NCBI GenBank assembly: GCA_008638375.1
Contig: CM018051.1
Span: forward strand, 25,084,844 to 25,148,843
Length of the DNA: 64,000 bases
Direction of reading: 5' to 3'
Source: Nyssa sinensis
Lineage: Eukaryota > Streptophyta > Magnoliopsida > Cornales > Nyssaceae
Part shown: one piece after another, positions 32,561 to 44,800 of the stretch
Layout: each line of letters begins with the position of its first letter
Position numbering within the stretch: the stretch's first letter is position 1
The notes under the pieces: model-generated
Told to the model about the DNA's origin: nothing
The model's database searches: none
What the model saw: only the letters and a program-made list of their open reading frames with translations
Translations under genes and position numbers: made by a program

Positions 32561-33822
32561 TAAATTATTTAATTAATTAATTTTATTATTTTATTATTTA
32601 TCAGGGGTACATTTGAAATTTATTTTCAAAATTTTGGGCCAGATTTGAATTAGGGTAAACTGTTGGGGTCACTTTATAATTTCCCTTAGTTCCGGTCTGA
32701 ACCAATGGGTTCAAGACCAAAAACCCTAAACCGGTTTACCCTTCTGCTGAACTGACCGGTTCAGACTTGCCTACAGAACCGGAATAAGATGCTCCTCCTA
32801 TTCCCCTTATCCACGGTTTGGTTAAACCAAATCCCAATTCCAATTTATTGCCCCTATAGCCAAACAACCCCAAACCATTTTTAAAAATTTCAACTCAAAC
32901 GACGACGTGTCAAGCCCCTTTTAATTCGGTCGGGTCCCGACCCGGTCCAGACCTGAACCCGGTTCTGTTTTAACCCGGTCTCTCTCCCGATAATCCGGTC
33001 GTCTTCTCCGGTTGGTCTAACTAGCGCCGGTCACCGGAAAAACGGACCAGCCGTTGTTTTGCTTCATTTTCACATCAAAACTTCAATTTTTTTCAACCAA
33101 AATTATCCTAATGTTTTAATAGCTAATTTAAACTAGCTTTGGGCCTCGGTTGCTACGGTTTTCAAGATCCATTTTCGGTTTTCCGGCCACTCTGCCCAGT
33201 TTCCGGCGAGTACATTTTCCTACTTTTCTTATCCTATTTCCTTACCAATTTTTCTCATTTCTTCACCTAAAGGTTGCCTGCACTTCATACCATTATTCTT
33301 AGATGGCTAAATCAAGTTTTTACACATGAAATATAGAAAATCCGAATTTATCTTTCAACCTGCAACTAGGGTTTTCTCCCTCATTTCTACATGGTTTTCT
33401 ATGATTTTTGTTGGGTTTGAAACCTCATGACATGCTCTTTAAGGTCCTATGTTCAAACTTAATCGAATCATGCTATAAAATTTTGAAACAGAAACAAAAA
33501 CTCTTACCTGTATTTTGGTTCCCTCGGTTTGTGAGTCTCCTTCCTTCACTGTTTCCCTTCTCCCTTCCTTCTTCTCCTCCTAAGTTTTCTTCTCTCTCTC
33601 TCCCTCTCTGTCTGTGTCATGGTGAAGATTTTTCTTGTGTATATATGTATATATATATATATATTTTTTTTTTCTCTCACTAGCCCCACTTTCTCTCTCT
33701 CTCTCTCTACCTTTTCTCCACTGTTGGTCTGCCTTATACACTTACACACTCATATTTTCTGACCTTGCCCATACTTCTTTCCCTTTCACCATGCTTCCCC
33801 TCACCTAATGTTTTATAAAGTA

Positions 33823-33825
<3 letters not shown>

Positions 33826-33857
<32 letters not shown>

Positions 33858-33970
33858 CACAACACACACACACATGCACGTGACACACACACACATGCAC
33901 TGTTCATCCCTATATATATATATATATTCATTTATCATTTAAACATATATATATATATACACACACATGC
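33826..33970. repeat. (TA)n and (CA)n microsatellites
   Basis: Alternating TA at about 33826-33856, CACACA runs to 33900, then more TA and CA tracts. Confidence 0.95.
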
Positions 33971-34193
33971 ATATTTGGTCACACATACACATACACATCT
34001 TTCCTCTTCTTTGTTTTTTTGTCATTATTATTGTTATTATTATATTTTATAATTATCCTCATAATTTATATTACATATAACTAATATTCAATTTAATAAA
34101 TTAATTATGTTAAATTAATTTATTTTACACTCATTTTTCATAGCCTCGTAAAACGTGCTTTATTACCCGGCATTCCCGGGTCGGGGTATTACA

Positions 34194-35170
34194 CTCTTCC
34201 TAGTGTGGCTGTTTCTTTGTTGCAGGAGTTCGAGGATGTATTTCCAAAGGAGATGCCGAGTGGGTTACCGCCCATTAGAGGCATTAAACATCAAATTGAT
34301 TTCGTACCTGGAGCCGTTATTCCAAATCGACAGCCTATAGGAGTAATTTGGAGGAGACAAAAAAGCTTCAAAGGTAAGTTGAAGATTTGATGAGCAAAGG
34401 GCCCGTAAGGGAGAGCATGAGTCCTTGTGAAGTACCAGTGCTACTAGTGCCAAAGAAGGATGAGACATGGAAGATGTGCGTTGATTGTAGAGCGGTCAAC
34501 AATATTACGGTAAAGTATCGTCATCCTATTCCTAGATTAGATGATTTGCTTGATGAATTGCATGGCTCATGTATTTTTAGTAAAATAGATCTTAAAAGTG
34601 GATACCATCAAATTAGAATGAAAAATGGAGATAAATGAAAAACTGCTTTTATGACTAAATATGGACTTTATGAATGGTAGGTTATGCCATTTGGACTTAC
34701 AAATGCGCCTAGTACTTTCTTGAAATTAATGAACCATATATTGCGTGCATTCCTAGGCAAATTTGTAGTCATGACTTTGATGACATCCTAGTGTACAGCA
34801 AGAACTTAGATGAACATATTGAGCATTTGAGATGTGTGTTCGATGTGTTGAGATGTGAAAAGTTGTATGCTAATTTTAAGAAATGTACCTTTTGTATGGA
34901 AAGAATTGTTTTTCTTGGTTATGTTGTTAGTACAAAATGTATTAAGGTAGATGAAGAGAAAGTCAAGGCCATCAAGGAGTACCCAACGCCTAAAGGCATC
35001 ATTGAGGTAAAAAGCTTTCATAGTTTAGCTAGTTTTTATAGGCGTTTTGTTAAGGATTTTACCACCATTGCTGCACCACTCACTGAAATAGTTAAAAAAA
35101 TGTTAGATTTCATTGGGGGATTGATCAAGCAAATGCATTTGCTAATATTAAGGAATGATTATGTTCTGCA
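34194..35170 (+). pseudogene. Gypsy reverse transcriptase, broken
   Basis: Directly after the CTCTT duplication the frame reads PSVAVSLLQEFEDVFPKEMP, continuing from NQSL before the insertion. Palm motifs are [20 protein letters not shown], then [15 protein letters not shown] and [16 protein letters not shown]. At about 34677 a TAG replaces W in YEW. The catalytic FDDILVY is present in sequence at about 34777, but a frameshift lies directly in front of it. The thumb follows at 34791-35180 with RCEKLYANFKKCTFC and SFHSLASFYRRFVKDFTTIA. Confidence 0.85.
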
Positions 35171-35173
35171 CCT

Positions 35174-35560
35174 GTGTTAGCATTACCTGATTTGAACAAA
35201 ACTTTTGAGATTGAATGTGATGCCTCAAGAATAGGAATTGGAGCCGTTTTGATACAGGATAGGCAGCCTATAGCCTTCTTCAGCGAGAAGCTAAATGAGA
35301 TGGCCCTGAATTACCCAACTTATGACAAAAAACTTTATTCTCTTGTTTGCACTCTAGAGACGTGGCAACATTACCTTTGGCCTAAGAAGTTTGTGATCCA
35401 CACCGATCATGAATCATTGAAGCATCTCAAGGGTCAAGGCAAATTAAATAAGAGACATGCTAGATGGATGAAATACATCGAGACCTTTCCTTATGTCATC
35501 CGTTAAAAGCAAGGTAAGGAGAACATTGTTGCTGATGCTTTATCACGGAGGTATGTACTT
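35174..35560 (+). pseudogene. Gypsy RNase H, nearly intact
   Basis: The frame reads [58 protein letters not shown] and ends at a stop at 35506. After that stop comes KQGKENIVADALSRR, the normal end of the domain. The catalytic D of ECDAS, the E region and the D of HTDH and ADALSR are visible. The stop replaces a Y- or K-like codon in V-I-R-stop-KQG. Confidence 0.8.
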
Positions 35561-35569
35561 CTTACTTTT

Positions 35570-36712
35570 ATGAGTGCTAAAATGCTTGGGTTTGAATATG
35601 TGAAAGACATGTATGCCAATGACGCTGATTTTTTTGATGTGTATATGGTGTGTGATAAAGCGGCATTTGGTAAGTTTTACAAACATGATGATTATTTGTT
35701 TAAAGAGAGCAAATTCTGTGTGCCAAATTGTTCAATGCTTGAATTATTGGTGCGTGAGGCACATGGTGGGGGATTAATGGGGCACTTTGGTGTCAGGAAA
35801 ACCTTAGAAATTTTACATGAACATTCTTTTGGCCTAGGATAAGAAGAGACGTCATTCGAATATGTGGTAGGTGAATTAAATGTAAAAAGGACAAATCTAA
35901 GGTTTTACCACATGGGTTGTATACACCCTTACCTATTTCTAATGAGCCATGGGTAGACATATCTATGGACTTTGTTTTAGGGCTGCCTAGGACAAAAAGG
36001 GGTAGAGATTCTATTTTTGTGATAGTGGATAGATTTAGTGAAATGACACATTTTATTCCATGCCATAAAACAGATGATGCCACAAACATAGCTGATTTGT
36101 TCTTCGAGAAAATAGTGCGACTCCATGGTATACCTAGGAGTATTATATCTGATAGGGATGTTAAATTCCTTAGCTACTTTTGGAAGATTTTGTGAGAAAA
36201 ATTAGGTACCAAACTTTTATTTTCTAGTACTTATCATCCATAAACTGACGGATAGACTAAAGTAGTCAACAGGACTCTAACTCAACTCTTACGCACTATC
36301 ATTCAAAAGAATTTAAAAACTTGGGAGGACTGTTTGCCATTTATAGAGTTTGCATATAATAGGACTATGCATACTACTACTTCTTATTCTCTCTTTGAAA
36401 TTGTTTCTGGTTTTAATCCACTTACTCCTTTAGATTTGATGCCTTTACCTATTGATGACAGGAGTAGTTTGGATGGATACGGGAAGGCCAAATTTGTTAA
36501 GTCAATTCATGAAAGGGTATGACTTCAAATTGTGCAGAAGAATGAAAAGTTTGCTTCCCAAACCAATAAAGGGCGAAGGTGTGTCATTTTCGAACCTGGA
36601 GATTGGGTTTGGGTTCACATGCGTAAAGAAAGATTCCTAGCCCAAAGAATAACTAAGTTGCATCCTCAAGGAGATGGACCTTTCCAAATCCTTGAGTAAA
36701 TTATGATAATGC
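35570..36712 (+). pseudogene. Gypsy integrase, broken
   Basis: The zinc-binding part reads EAHGGGLMGHFGVRKTLEIL, then CGR, a stop and IKCK, with one cysteine codon replaced by a stop. The core reads [39 protein letters not shown] and [13 protein letters not shown] (first and second catalytic D), then a stop. The third part is [20 protein letters not shown] and [13 protein letters not shown]. The C-terminal region WVHMRKERF and NISDLSPFDAGDDLR is in yet another frame up to the PPT. No chromodomain-like sequence was found. Confidence 0.8.
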
Positions 36713-36815
36713 TTATAAAGTTGATATTCTAGGTGAGTATAATGTCTCTACTACTTTCAATATTTCTGATCTTTCTCCCTTTGATGCAGGTGACGATTTG
36801 AGGTTGAATCCTTTT

Positions 36816-36829
36816 GAGGAGAGGAGGAA
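36816..36829 (+). other. Polypurine tract of the gypsy element
   Basis: GAGGAGAGGAGGAA lies immediately before the 3' LTR start and would prime plus-strand synthesis. Confidence 0.8.
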
Positions 36830-37480
36830 TGATGGGCACCATGGTGGACCGAGTCTTAAAGATCCTTTACAAGTTCCAGATGGGCCAATCACAAGGTCGA
36901 GAACTAAGAAGATCAAAGAAGCAATATAAGGATTGGTGCAATCCACTTGGGCCGAGTTATCGAGCAAGACCCTAACATTTACGATGGGCTTGAAAGAAGA
37001 AGAACCAGCTTTAATCCATGTGATACAAGGTACAGAGGGAGGCGGCATAGCCTAGTGGTTTCGTATAGACTTTTTATTTCGTTAAGTATATGCATGTGGG
37101 CCAATTTTATGTTTTTATGTTTTTCGGTAGTTTAGGACGTTTTGAGCCTGAAGATGTTCAGTTCGTATCTTTTAATTAATGTAGGCCTTATTCGGCCTTA
37201 GGGTTTCATAGAGGGTTTTAAAAGAACTTGTAGCCGCAATTTGGAAGCTAAAACATGAATGAAGCTTTCTGCATAAGGAATATTTCAGTTTTCTCTTCTT
37301 ATTCTTGAGTGAACTACGAACTTATTAAAAGCATACCCTTTGTGACATTCTCATCAAATCTAGGTTCTTTAAACATGTTTTCAATGGGTCTAGATTATCT
37401 TGACTTGATTTTTGGCTTTTCTGGGTAAGTTTCAATTTGATTGTGGGTTCAAGGAATTTCGATCTTACGAGTTCACATCA
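36830..37480 (+). repeat. 3' LTR of the gypsy element
   Basis: 651 bp. Its first 230 bp extend the pol frame (GPITRSRTKKIKEAI, a stop, then LVQSTWAELSSKT), so the natural C-terminus of the polyprotein is encoded inside the LTR. It ends GAGTTCACATCA followed by TATTC. Confidence 0.9.
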
Positions 37481-37602
37481 TATTCCATGAAAATCTAAAA
37501 ATTAATATCTAATTTATACATGTTAAATATTACATCCACCCCCTTTTTACATAAATATATATGCATGTAATACAAAATAAAGTTTGTCCATTTGTTTGAT
37601 AC

Positions 37603-38019
37603 TAGCAGTGGTAACAACGTAAGTTTGGGGTAGGGTGCCCCTTCTCCAATCTCGACCCAGTCCCACCTAGTTTAGATTTTTGTCCCGGTCCCGTTTATAA
37701 TCCCCGATTCCACCCTTCCCTGCCCCGATATTTTTTTTTTTTAAATTAAGTTAAAATTTTTTTTGATAGGTAAATTAAAAATTTATTACCAAAACAACCA
37801 TTAGAAGAAAAAATAATGAGTATGACAAGAGAAACCTTAAAACTAAATTTATATAGGGTGATTTATTAGTAAAACTAGTGTATATAGAAATTTAAAAAAA
37901 TTAATATATAAATAGCACGGGGTGAACATCCCTCGATATAACGAGATTTTCAAAACTTCACCCCGACCTTGTTTATATACACCTCATTAAAAACGAATTG
38001 GGACAAATTACCATCCCTA
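37603..38019. mobile_element. hAT-type MITE, degraded
   Basis: The left end TAGCAGTGGTAACAACG and the complement of the right end TAGGGATGGTAATTTG are inverted repeats of the common plant TAGGGGTGGCAA type. The flanking octamers TTTGATAC and TTTAATAT agree at six of eight positions, as expected for the 8-bp duplication of hAT elements. The interior is rich in CCCCGATTCC-like runs. No coding sequence. Confidence 0.6.
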
Positions 38020-38662
38020 TTTAATATTAGTCACTCCTCAAAAACTAGGACACTCGAAACATACATAACACATAAAACACATTATCACACAACATATGTG
38101 CATTTGTTTCATGTCAGTTCAAAATCCAACTTATGAATGTACATATGAACATTGAAACTATCGTATTTTAATTTATCTATGCCGTCATCAAGATATATCA
38201 TGTTTCATTGACCACATTGTTTCAACCCAATATCATACCATCTCCTGTCAAGGAATCATCACAGTATATTATATACCACCTCATGCATATATTCTATATG
38301 AAAATGCTCAAATCAACGTGTGCTCATGGCCATGCCTTTACTCTTCATATAACTTAACTCATGCATTACCACATCCATGCATCCAATGCACATGCATGCA
38401 TATGGTCCATAATCTCTTTTAAATTAAAATGCTTTTCATCATACATGTGATATCCTTTAAGCCACATGAATCCAATTTTCCGTTAGCTTTACAAATGTGG
38501 AATTGTGTGGCCCTATTCTAGTGAATCTCACAATTTGCGCAAATTCCTGTAATTCCATCGAACCTCACCGAAGCGTTAGTTTACGTTCCCATCACATTAA
38601 AAATTTTAATTTGAATGGTCAAATTACACTTAGTAAAATTTAAGATATTCATATGTGTGATA

Positions 38663-38702
<40 letters not shown>

Positions 38703-39312
38703 TTGTTAAAAAACTCTTAACAAAATTAGTAGTAAAAAAAAATATAATATCTAATTTTTTTGAGAGGTTATATTGTAAATATTAAAATTTAGCAAATTTT
38801 ATTTAAATATATATAAAATTTTGAAATGTCAAACCTTATGTTGTTAAAAATATTCTAACAAAATTAGTCAAAAAAAAAAAAATGAAAGAAAAAAAGACAA
38901 TTTTTTTAAAATATCAAAGCATATGAAGAAAAATATTTTAACCGTCTCGACTTGTTTCCATTCCTTATTCACGAATTTATCTGTAATTGTTTTTGGTGTG
39001 TTTCACCTAAGAAGTAAGAAGGGGGAATCAAGAAGATTAAGGAAAGATCCGACTACAAAGTGACACATGGAATTTGGGGATTATTGAAGAGGACGAGTTG
39101 AGGCTTTGTAACTTTCCCAAAAAGTTAAGAACAATTGCAGGTCAGACGAGGCGAATGGAATTTTAACATAGAAATCAGCACACTATGAATTCTTTGTAAT
39201 CTTCACAGTAAATCTTGGCCTTTTCGTGTAGCATTCCCAAAAGACAGTAACAAGACGAGGGAAAAACAATTAGGCGTTGAAATTAACAATGTCTTCTTAG
39301 TGTATCGATTAG
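38020..39312. other. Intergenic, upstream region of the kinase gene
   Basis: AT-rich, with a (TA) tract at about 38666-38696 and a copy of the dispersed repeat at 38640-38900. From about 39000 the sequence is less biased and may be the promoter proximal region. No gene seen. Confidence 0.5.
38640..38900. repeat. Dispersed AT-rich repeat, copy 2
   Basis: Shares ACAAAATTAGTAGTAAAAAA, ATATAATATCTAATTTTTTT and TTGAGAGGTTATATTGTAAA with 20580-20850 in the same order. Family unknown. Confidence 0.45.
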
Positions 39313-39321
39313 ATATATATA
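39313..39321 (+). promoter_or_regulatory. Possible TATA box of the kinase gene
   Basis: TATATATAG about 30 bases before a CT-rich leader (CCCTCTCCCG), which leads to a good splice donor at 39432. Position fits a plant core promoter; not proven. Confidence 0.45.
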
Positions 39322-39344
39322 GTTCTTCCAAACACCACCTGCCC

Positions 39345-39431
39345 TCTCCCGTTTCCAAAATTGATTTCTTCCATAGCTATTAGCTGCTGCTCACCTCACT
39401 CATATTTTCCTTTCATCTCCTTTTTCCAGGG
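39345..39431 (+). other. Possible 5' leader exon of the kinase gene
   Basis: CT-rich leader sequence ending TCCAGG then G|GTAAGAATT, a strong donor. The matching acceptor TTGTTTCTGCAG ends at 41479, 26 bases before the start codon. The 2.0-kb leader intron contains a purine/pyrimidine foldback near 40375-40790. Inference without transcript data. Confidence 0.5.
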
Positions 39432-41505
39432 GTAAGAATTCATTCTCATTTTTGCATCTTTTCTCTTTTCTTTTTTTCATCTTGTACTTCAATAAGTCTT
39501 GCAAGTACAGCTTAGCTATTCTACTACCTACGTACACGTGCATAGATGGAGACATGTATGTATATCGTACATCTATATACGGATGAAAATTAGGATTGTA
39601 TTCAACCTGATTGTCTGATACATTCTTTTATGCTCTTTTTTGCTTTATTGTAGCTTAGGACTTGTTTGGATATTACTTGAATTTGAATAGTTTTATTTAC
39701 AATTTATACGACTTTTTTGAATAATAAAGATTCATTGTATTATGTGAAGTACTAAGAAAATTGACGACTTTAATACTTTCTTCATATGTAGGCATTTTTT
39801 TTATGATTCCTTGAGATTAAATAATTCGTTAATTTTAGGCATTTTTGTCAAATGAATCCATTTAAGAGAATTAATTTCACATTAGAAGGTCATGTAAAAA
39901 GTGAAAAGAGCTATTCAATTCAAGGAGACATTCAAACACAACCTTAATGTTAAATCGATTGAAGAAGATAAATGGGAGATTGGTTTAAGGGAGAGAGAGA
40001 GAGAGAGCTAGAAACATCAATGGTGTAGTCTGTTCTTCCATTGCTTTGCCGTGAGGATAGTTTCTTAATTTTATAGCTCACTCATTAATCATAGTGGTTC
40101 GAAGCTTCACCTTCCTTCTATTACGATTCGTACAAATGGCATGCTTCTGAAATTTTTTTTATAGCTAAGTTACACAATAAGAACTTGTCATTTTCTTTGA
40201 TCAAGGTTCTATTCAAGTGATGTAAGCGCCTACTCCTTACCCAATTGACGTGAATTTCCATCATTATATCAAGAAGAAAAAAAAAAAAATCCTCCCCTTA
40301 CTGCTAAAACCTACAATCGGAGCGAAGACAAAATTTAATCTTAAATTTCTGGCACAATTACCCTAAGACATTTGAAGAAAAGGAAAGGCAAGGCGAAAAA
40401 ATGAGAGCTTATTTTATTTTATGTTTGATTTAACAATAAAAAAAAATAAAAAGGGAGAGGAAACATATTACATGGTCCCTTGGACCATGGTTCCAAGTGT
40501 GGGATAAGGGAGAGGAAACATATTACTCTCTTGCACATGTGACACCTCATCTCATCCTTTAGTTATTACCTATTTTGCACTTCTTGTTTTTTTAAAAGAT
40601 TTTACTCTTTTTATTCACATAATAAAATATTTCATTCTTTTCCTTTTCTCTTGTATCTTTTCCAAACAAGATGGAATATTTACACTGGCCCTCTCATTTC
40701 TTCTCCTTTGATTATTTATACAAACGTAAAAGAATGATTAGACTATCTTCTACTTTTCTTTCCCTTGTATCTTTCAACAATATATTTTTTAATTTTTATC
40801 CTAAATTTTAAACCTTAATCATGTGATATTATATTATTGATAATGCATTAAATTATGTAATTAGTATTATACAATGCATTATCACGGAATTTGGAATATG
40901 AATTTAAGAAGTGTAACCTTCCTAAATTTTCAATTGATTACACTTTTACTTATTAAAAAAGAATAAAGAAAAAAAGAAAGCAGCTTTCAAAACGAAAACA
41001 AATTGGTCTTAGGGCCTATTAATTCTTATGTTTATAATCTCGAGGTTCTCAACTTTACATTGGAGTTCCACCTTGAAAATACACCCCATTCTCTGGTTGT
41101 TTTTCTGTCTGTTCTTCCTAATGCAGAAAAGTATCATATATATACAATCTAAAAGTAGCCTTCAAATATGTTTTTCATGTTTTCATTTCTCTTGTTGAGA
41201 ATTAGAAAACTATTTTCTTTCAATCCCCAAATGAAAAGGAAGCCACCCTCAAAATAGAGTAGTCAGAAAGATACCTCTTGTTATTCTTTACACTATAGTA
41301 TCAGATATTAAAAAAAAAAAAAAAAGAGAGAAATAATGAGATGAAAGGCTATGTGAAGTTGACATTTTGGCATAATCATTCCATATATATATATATATAT
41401 ATATGTGTATGTATGTAGATATATAGATATCAATTCCATGCAAATGCGTATTTACCTCTTCTGTTCTTTGTTTCTGCAGGTAGGCTTCTTTAACCAAACA
41501 TAAAC

Positions 41506-41845
41506 ATGTCCAGAGAAGTTCAGAGGGTGCTGGTGATCCACGATGCATCGAAGAAGCTCTGTACAAAAACTGTAAAATGGGCCCTGCATCTCTTATCGCT
41601 TAAGCCTGGTGACAAAATTAAATTTCTTGGAGTAGTTCAGGCCCTCAGACCTGCTAATACATTACCTTTCATGGGTTGCGCTTTGCTCTGTAAGAATTCA
41701 CCTTTGTCAAACTCTAAAAGTAAAACTAAATATAATATGGCAATCAAATTTACAAACGTAAAAAAGAAAAAAAAAAAACCTTGAGAGAAGTAAGTGATTG
41801 TATATAAAAGTAGTGACATCAAATTCGGCTGCAGTAAGTGATGTT

Positions 41846-41882
<37 letters not shown>

Positions 41883-44800
41883 GCTAATGATTATTCTCCT
41901 TTCTCCTTTCTCCTTTCAGCAGGAAACAAAAGCAGATTGCACTCCAGTGCAACAATCAAGAAAAAACAGGAAGTCGTCGAAAAAGAAAGGAGAAACAAGC
42001 TGGACGAGTACCAGAACAATGCAGAGATGAAGGAGCTAATTCAAATGTATGAGATGCAACAGGTCATAGATTTCCTTCGTCTCAATGCCAAAATTCTTGT
42101 TTGTCGTCATCTTCATCTAATTCACAATCAACATTGGTAAAGCTGTCAATTAAAAAAATAATAACCATTCACAGCTACCATTTCTGCAGTGCTTGCACTT
42201 CAACTTTATTCAAGTGAGAACCTGTTCTCCTGTGTTGGGGAAAAATTAACTCCTACAATGAGATTTAAAATTAAAAAAATGAAAAATAAAAATGCAGTAA
42301 GTTTATTACTGAGGAAGTGAAACATCCAAATAAAATGCAGTAAGTTTCTCAATGTGGATAACAATTTGAGTGATACAAAAGTGATGAATGATTTTTCAAA
42401 GGATTACATTTGGTTAAATTTTAGATTATAATTCTATATTTTCCGATTGAGATTTTTAAAATTAAATTCTCAATTGAGTTAACAGTAAATTAAAAATAAT
42501 TGAAATACCGGATATGTGCAAGGGATTTCCGAAGCTCTACTGTTTGTTAAATTTGAGTGCTTTGTCTGTCAATTACTTTATTAAATTTTAATTTGCATTT
42601 TAAATCATTTTTTATATTTTTATTTTCTCGTGAATCGTTTAATATTTTTCTTTAGTTTCAGAAATTCTGTCTATTATTCTTTTAATTTTGTCTCCTTGTG
42701 AAATCGACACCCCAAAACTACACTACAACTATCCGCGTTATTCTTTGAGCGTAATCAAATTTTGAATGAAATATATATGTATATATATCTTGAGTACAAT
42801 ATATGATAAAGGGGGACTCCTTTATATATAGGAACTGAGAGGACATACAAGGTAAGAAACCATATAACAAGGAAGGCAATGAAAAAAGAAAATAGGAAAA
42901 AAGGAAACAAGGAAAAAGGAAACCCTTAATCCTACTTATAGACCGTAATACACATGTATAATACATATAGTTAACATCCCCCCTTCAAACTTAAGATGGG
43001 AAAACTGAAACCAACTTAAGTTTGGAAAACTAAATCATGAAGATGTCCAGGAAGGCACGATATTTTGCTTTAGTGCTAGAGCGAGCAGTGACAGTCTGTT
43101 TCTTGCTCCACCAAAAAATTAGAGAATCATCAAGGAAGAAGCAAAAACGTGTGGTGGAACAACGATCAATAAGATCACTTGCTCAATCAGCATCAGAATA
43201 GGCACACAAGTCAATAGAGGAATGAGCTAAAAAATGAAGACCATCGAAGAGAGTGCCCTTAACATAGCGAATAATTCGAAGAACTGCAGTATAATGAGTA
43301 GAGCGAGGACCAGACAGGAACTGGCTCACAAGATGAACAACATAAGCAATGTCAGGCCGAGTAACCGTAAGGTAGACAAGACTCCCAACCAATTAGCGAT
43401 ACAAAGTTTTATAGGGTAGCAGGGTGCCATCTAATGGAGTGAGTCGAATATTGAGTTCAAGTGGTGTAGGAACCATCTTATTATCAGTGAGCCTTGCATG
43501 AGCATGCAAGAATATCAAAGGCATACTTGGCTTGTGAGAGATAATAACTATTCGAGTTAGAAGCGATCTCAAGATCGAGAAAATAATTAAGAGCCAAGAT
43601 CCTTCATCTCAAAATGCTGACTGAGAAACTGTTTGAGATCAGTAATACCAGTAAGGTCATTTCCAGTGATGATCATGTCGTCAACATAAAGAAGCAAACG
43701 AATAAAACCATGGTCAGTCTTACGGATGAAGAGAGCAGAATCATGCTGACTAGAAGTGAATCCAAAGCCACCAATAACTAAGCTAAACTTGGCAAACCAA
43801 GCGTGAGGAGCCTACTTAAGGCCATAAAGAGCTCGACGAAGTTTACAAACCTTGTAAGGAGGATGGACATAGCAAGGAAGGGGTTGCATAAAAACTTTTT
43901 CTTGAAGGTCACAATTCAGAAACAGTATTTTTAACATCTATCTGAAACAACTCCCATTTGCGAACAGTAATGACGACAAATAGACTTACGAACAGACGTG
44001 AGGCGGGCAATAGAGGCAAGGGTTTCCTCATAATCAATTCCATATTCTTGTTGAAATCCCTTGGCAACGAGATGAGCCTTGTACCATTCAATGGAACCGT
44101 CAAAGTGGGTTTTGATTTTGTAAACCCATTGGCTTCCCATTGCATTTTTCCTAGAGGAAGATCAACTACGTCCCAAGTACGTGTTTTCTCAAGGGCTTGT
44201 AATTCTTCAGTCATAGCTTGCTACCAAAGAGAGTTAGAGCTTACCTCATGATAAGAATGAGACTCATGATGGGAGAGAATAGTAGAAAAGTAATGATACT
44301 CACGAAGATGGATAGGTGTTTCTTTTACCCGTGAAGAACGACGGAGAGGTAGATCAGGAGTAGCAACATCAGATGATGCAAGCGATGGTAATGGATCAAT
44401 GGTAGCGGCAAGATCAGTAGACGAAGTAGAGGACTTAGGAGGGACCGTAGGGAAAGGGTCGAGAGACTCATTGAAAAACAACTCAATAAAGGAATCAGTA
44501 AGGAATGAAGGAGTGGATGGAGAATATAAGTGAAATGAAGAGAGAGATGAGAACATTTTGTATTCCCAAAAGATGACATATGGAGAAATATGGAGTCTAT
44601 TGGCATATGGATCCCAACACCGATAGCCTTTGTTTCAATTCCATAACCCAAGAAACAATAGAGACGAGCCCAAGGGCCCTAATTTGGTGCATTCATGGGG
44701 TTGGAGTAAGACAAAGCAAGTGCAACCAAACATCCGAAGAAGGCTATGATCAGGAGACACGCCATAAAGGCGTTCATATAGTGACTGGTTGTTGGTAGTC

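Larger units (their letters stand above)
30019..34193 (+). mobile_element. Solo LTR, copy 3 of the TGTCACGACCC family
   Basis: It starts TGTCACGACCCGAAACCC at 30019 and ends TCGGGGTATTACA at 34193, with a perfect 5-bp target duplication CTCTT on both sides (30014-30018; 34194-34198). The GC-rich first 100 bp contain GGATCGCGATCGCCGCCC. Inside are GCGGAAGCGTGAAAA plus a T run shared with copy 4, six subrepeats at 31700-32560, a CCCGACCCGG-rich segment near 32930-33000, a pyrimidine tract at 33530-33610 and (TA)/(CA) repeats at 33826-33970. No retrotransposon genes. It separates the protease and RT of the host gypsy element. Confidence 0.93.
26626..37480 (+). mobile_element. Ty3/gypsy retrotransposon with both LTRs, decayed
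   Basis: It is bounded by LTRs 26626-27331 and 36830-37480, which both start TGATGGGCACCATGGTGG and end GTTCACATCA. The flanks TATTA and TATTC give a 5-bp duplication with one mismatch. The order PBS, gag with CCHC knuckle, protease, RT, RNase H, integrase, PPT is that of Ty3/gypsy. A 4175-bp solo LTR (30019-34193) is inserted between protease and RT; without it the element is about 6.7 kb. I see no chromodomain; the pol frame instead runs into the 3' LTR. Many stops and frameshifts make it inactive. Confidence 0.9.
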
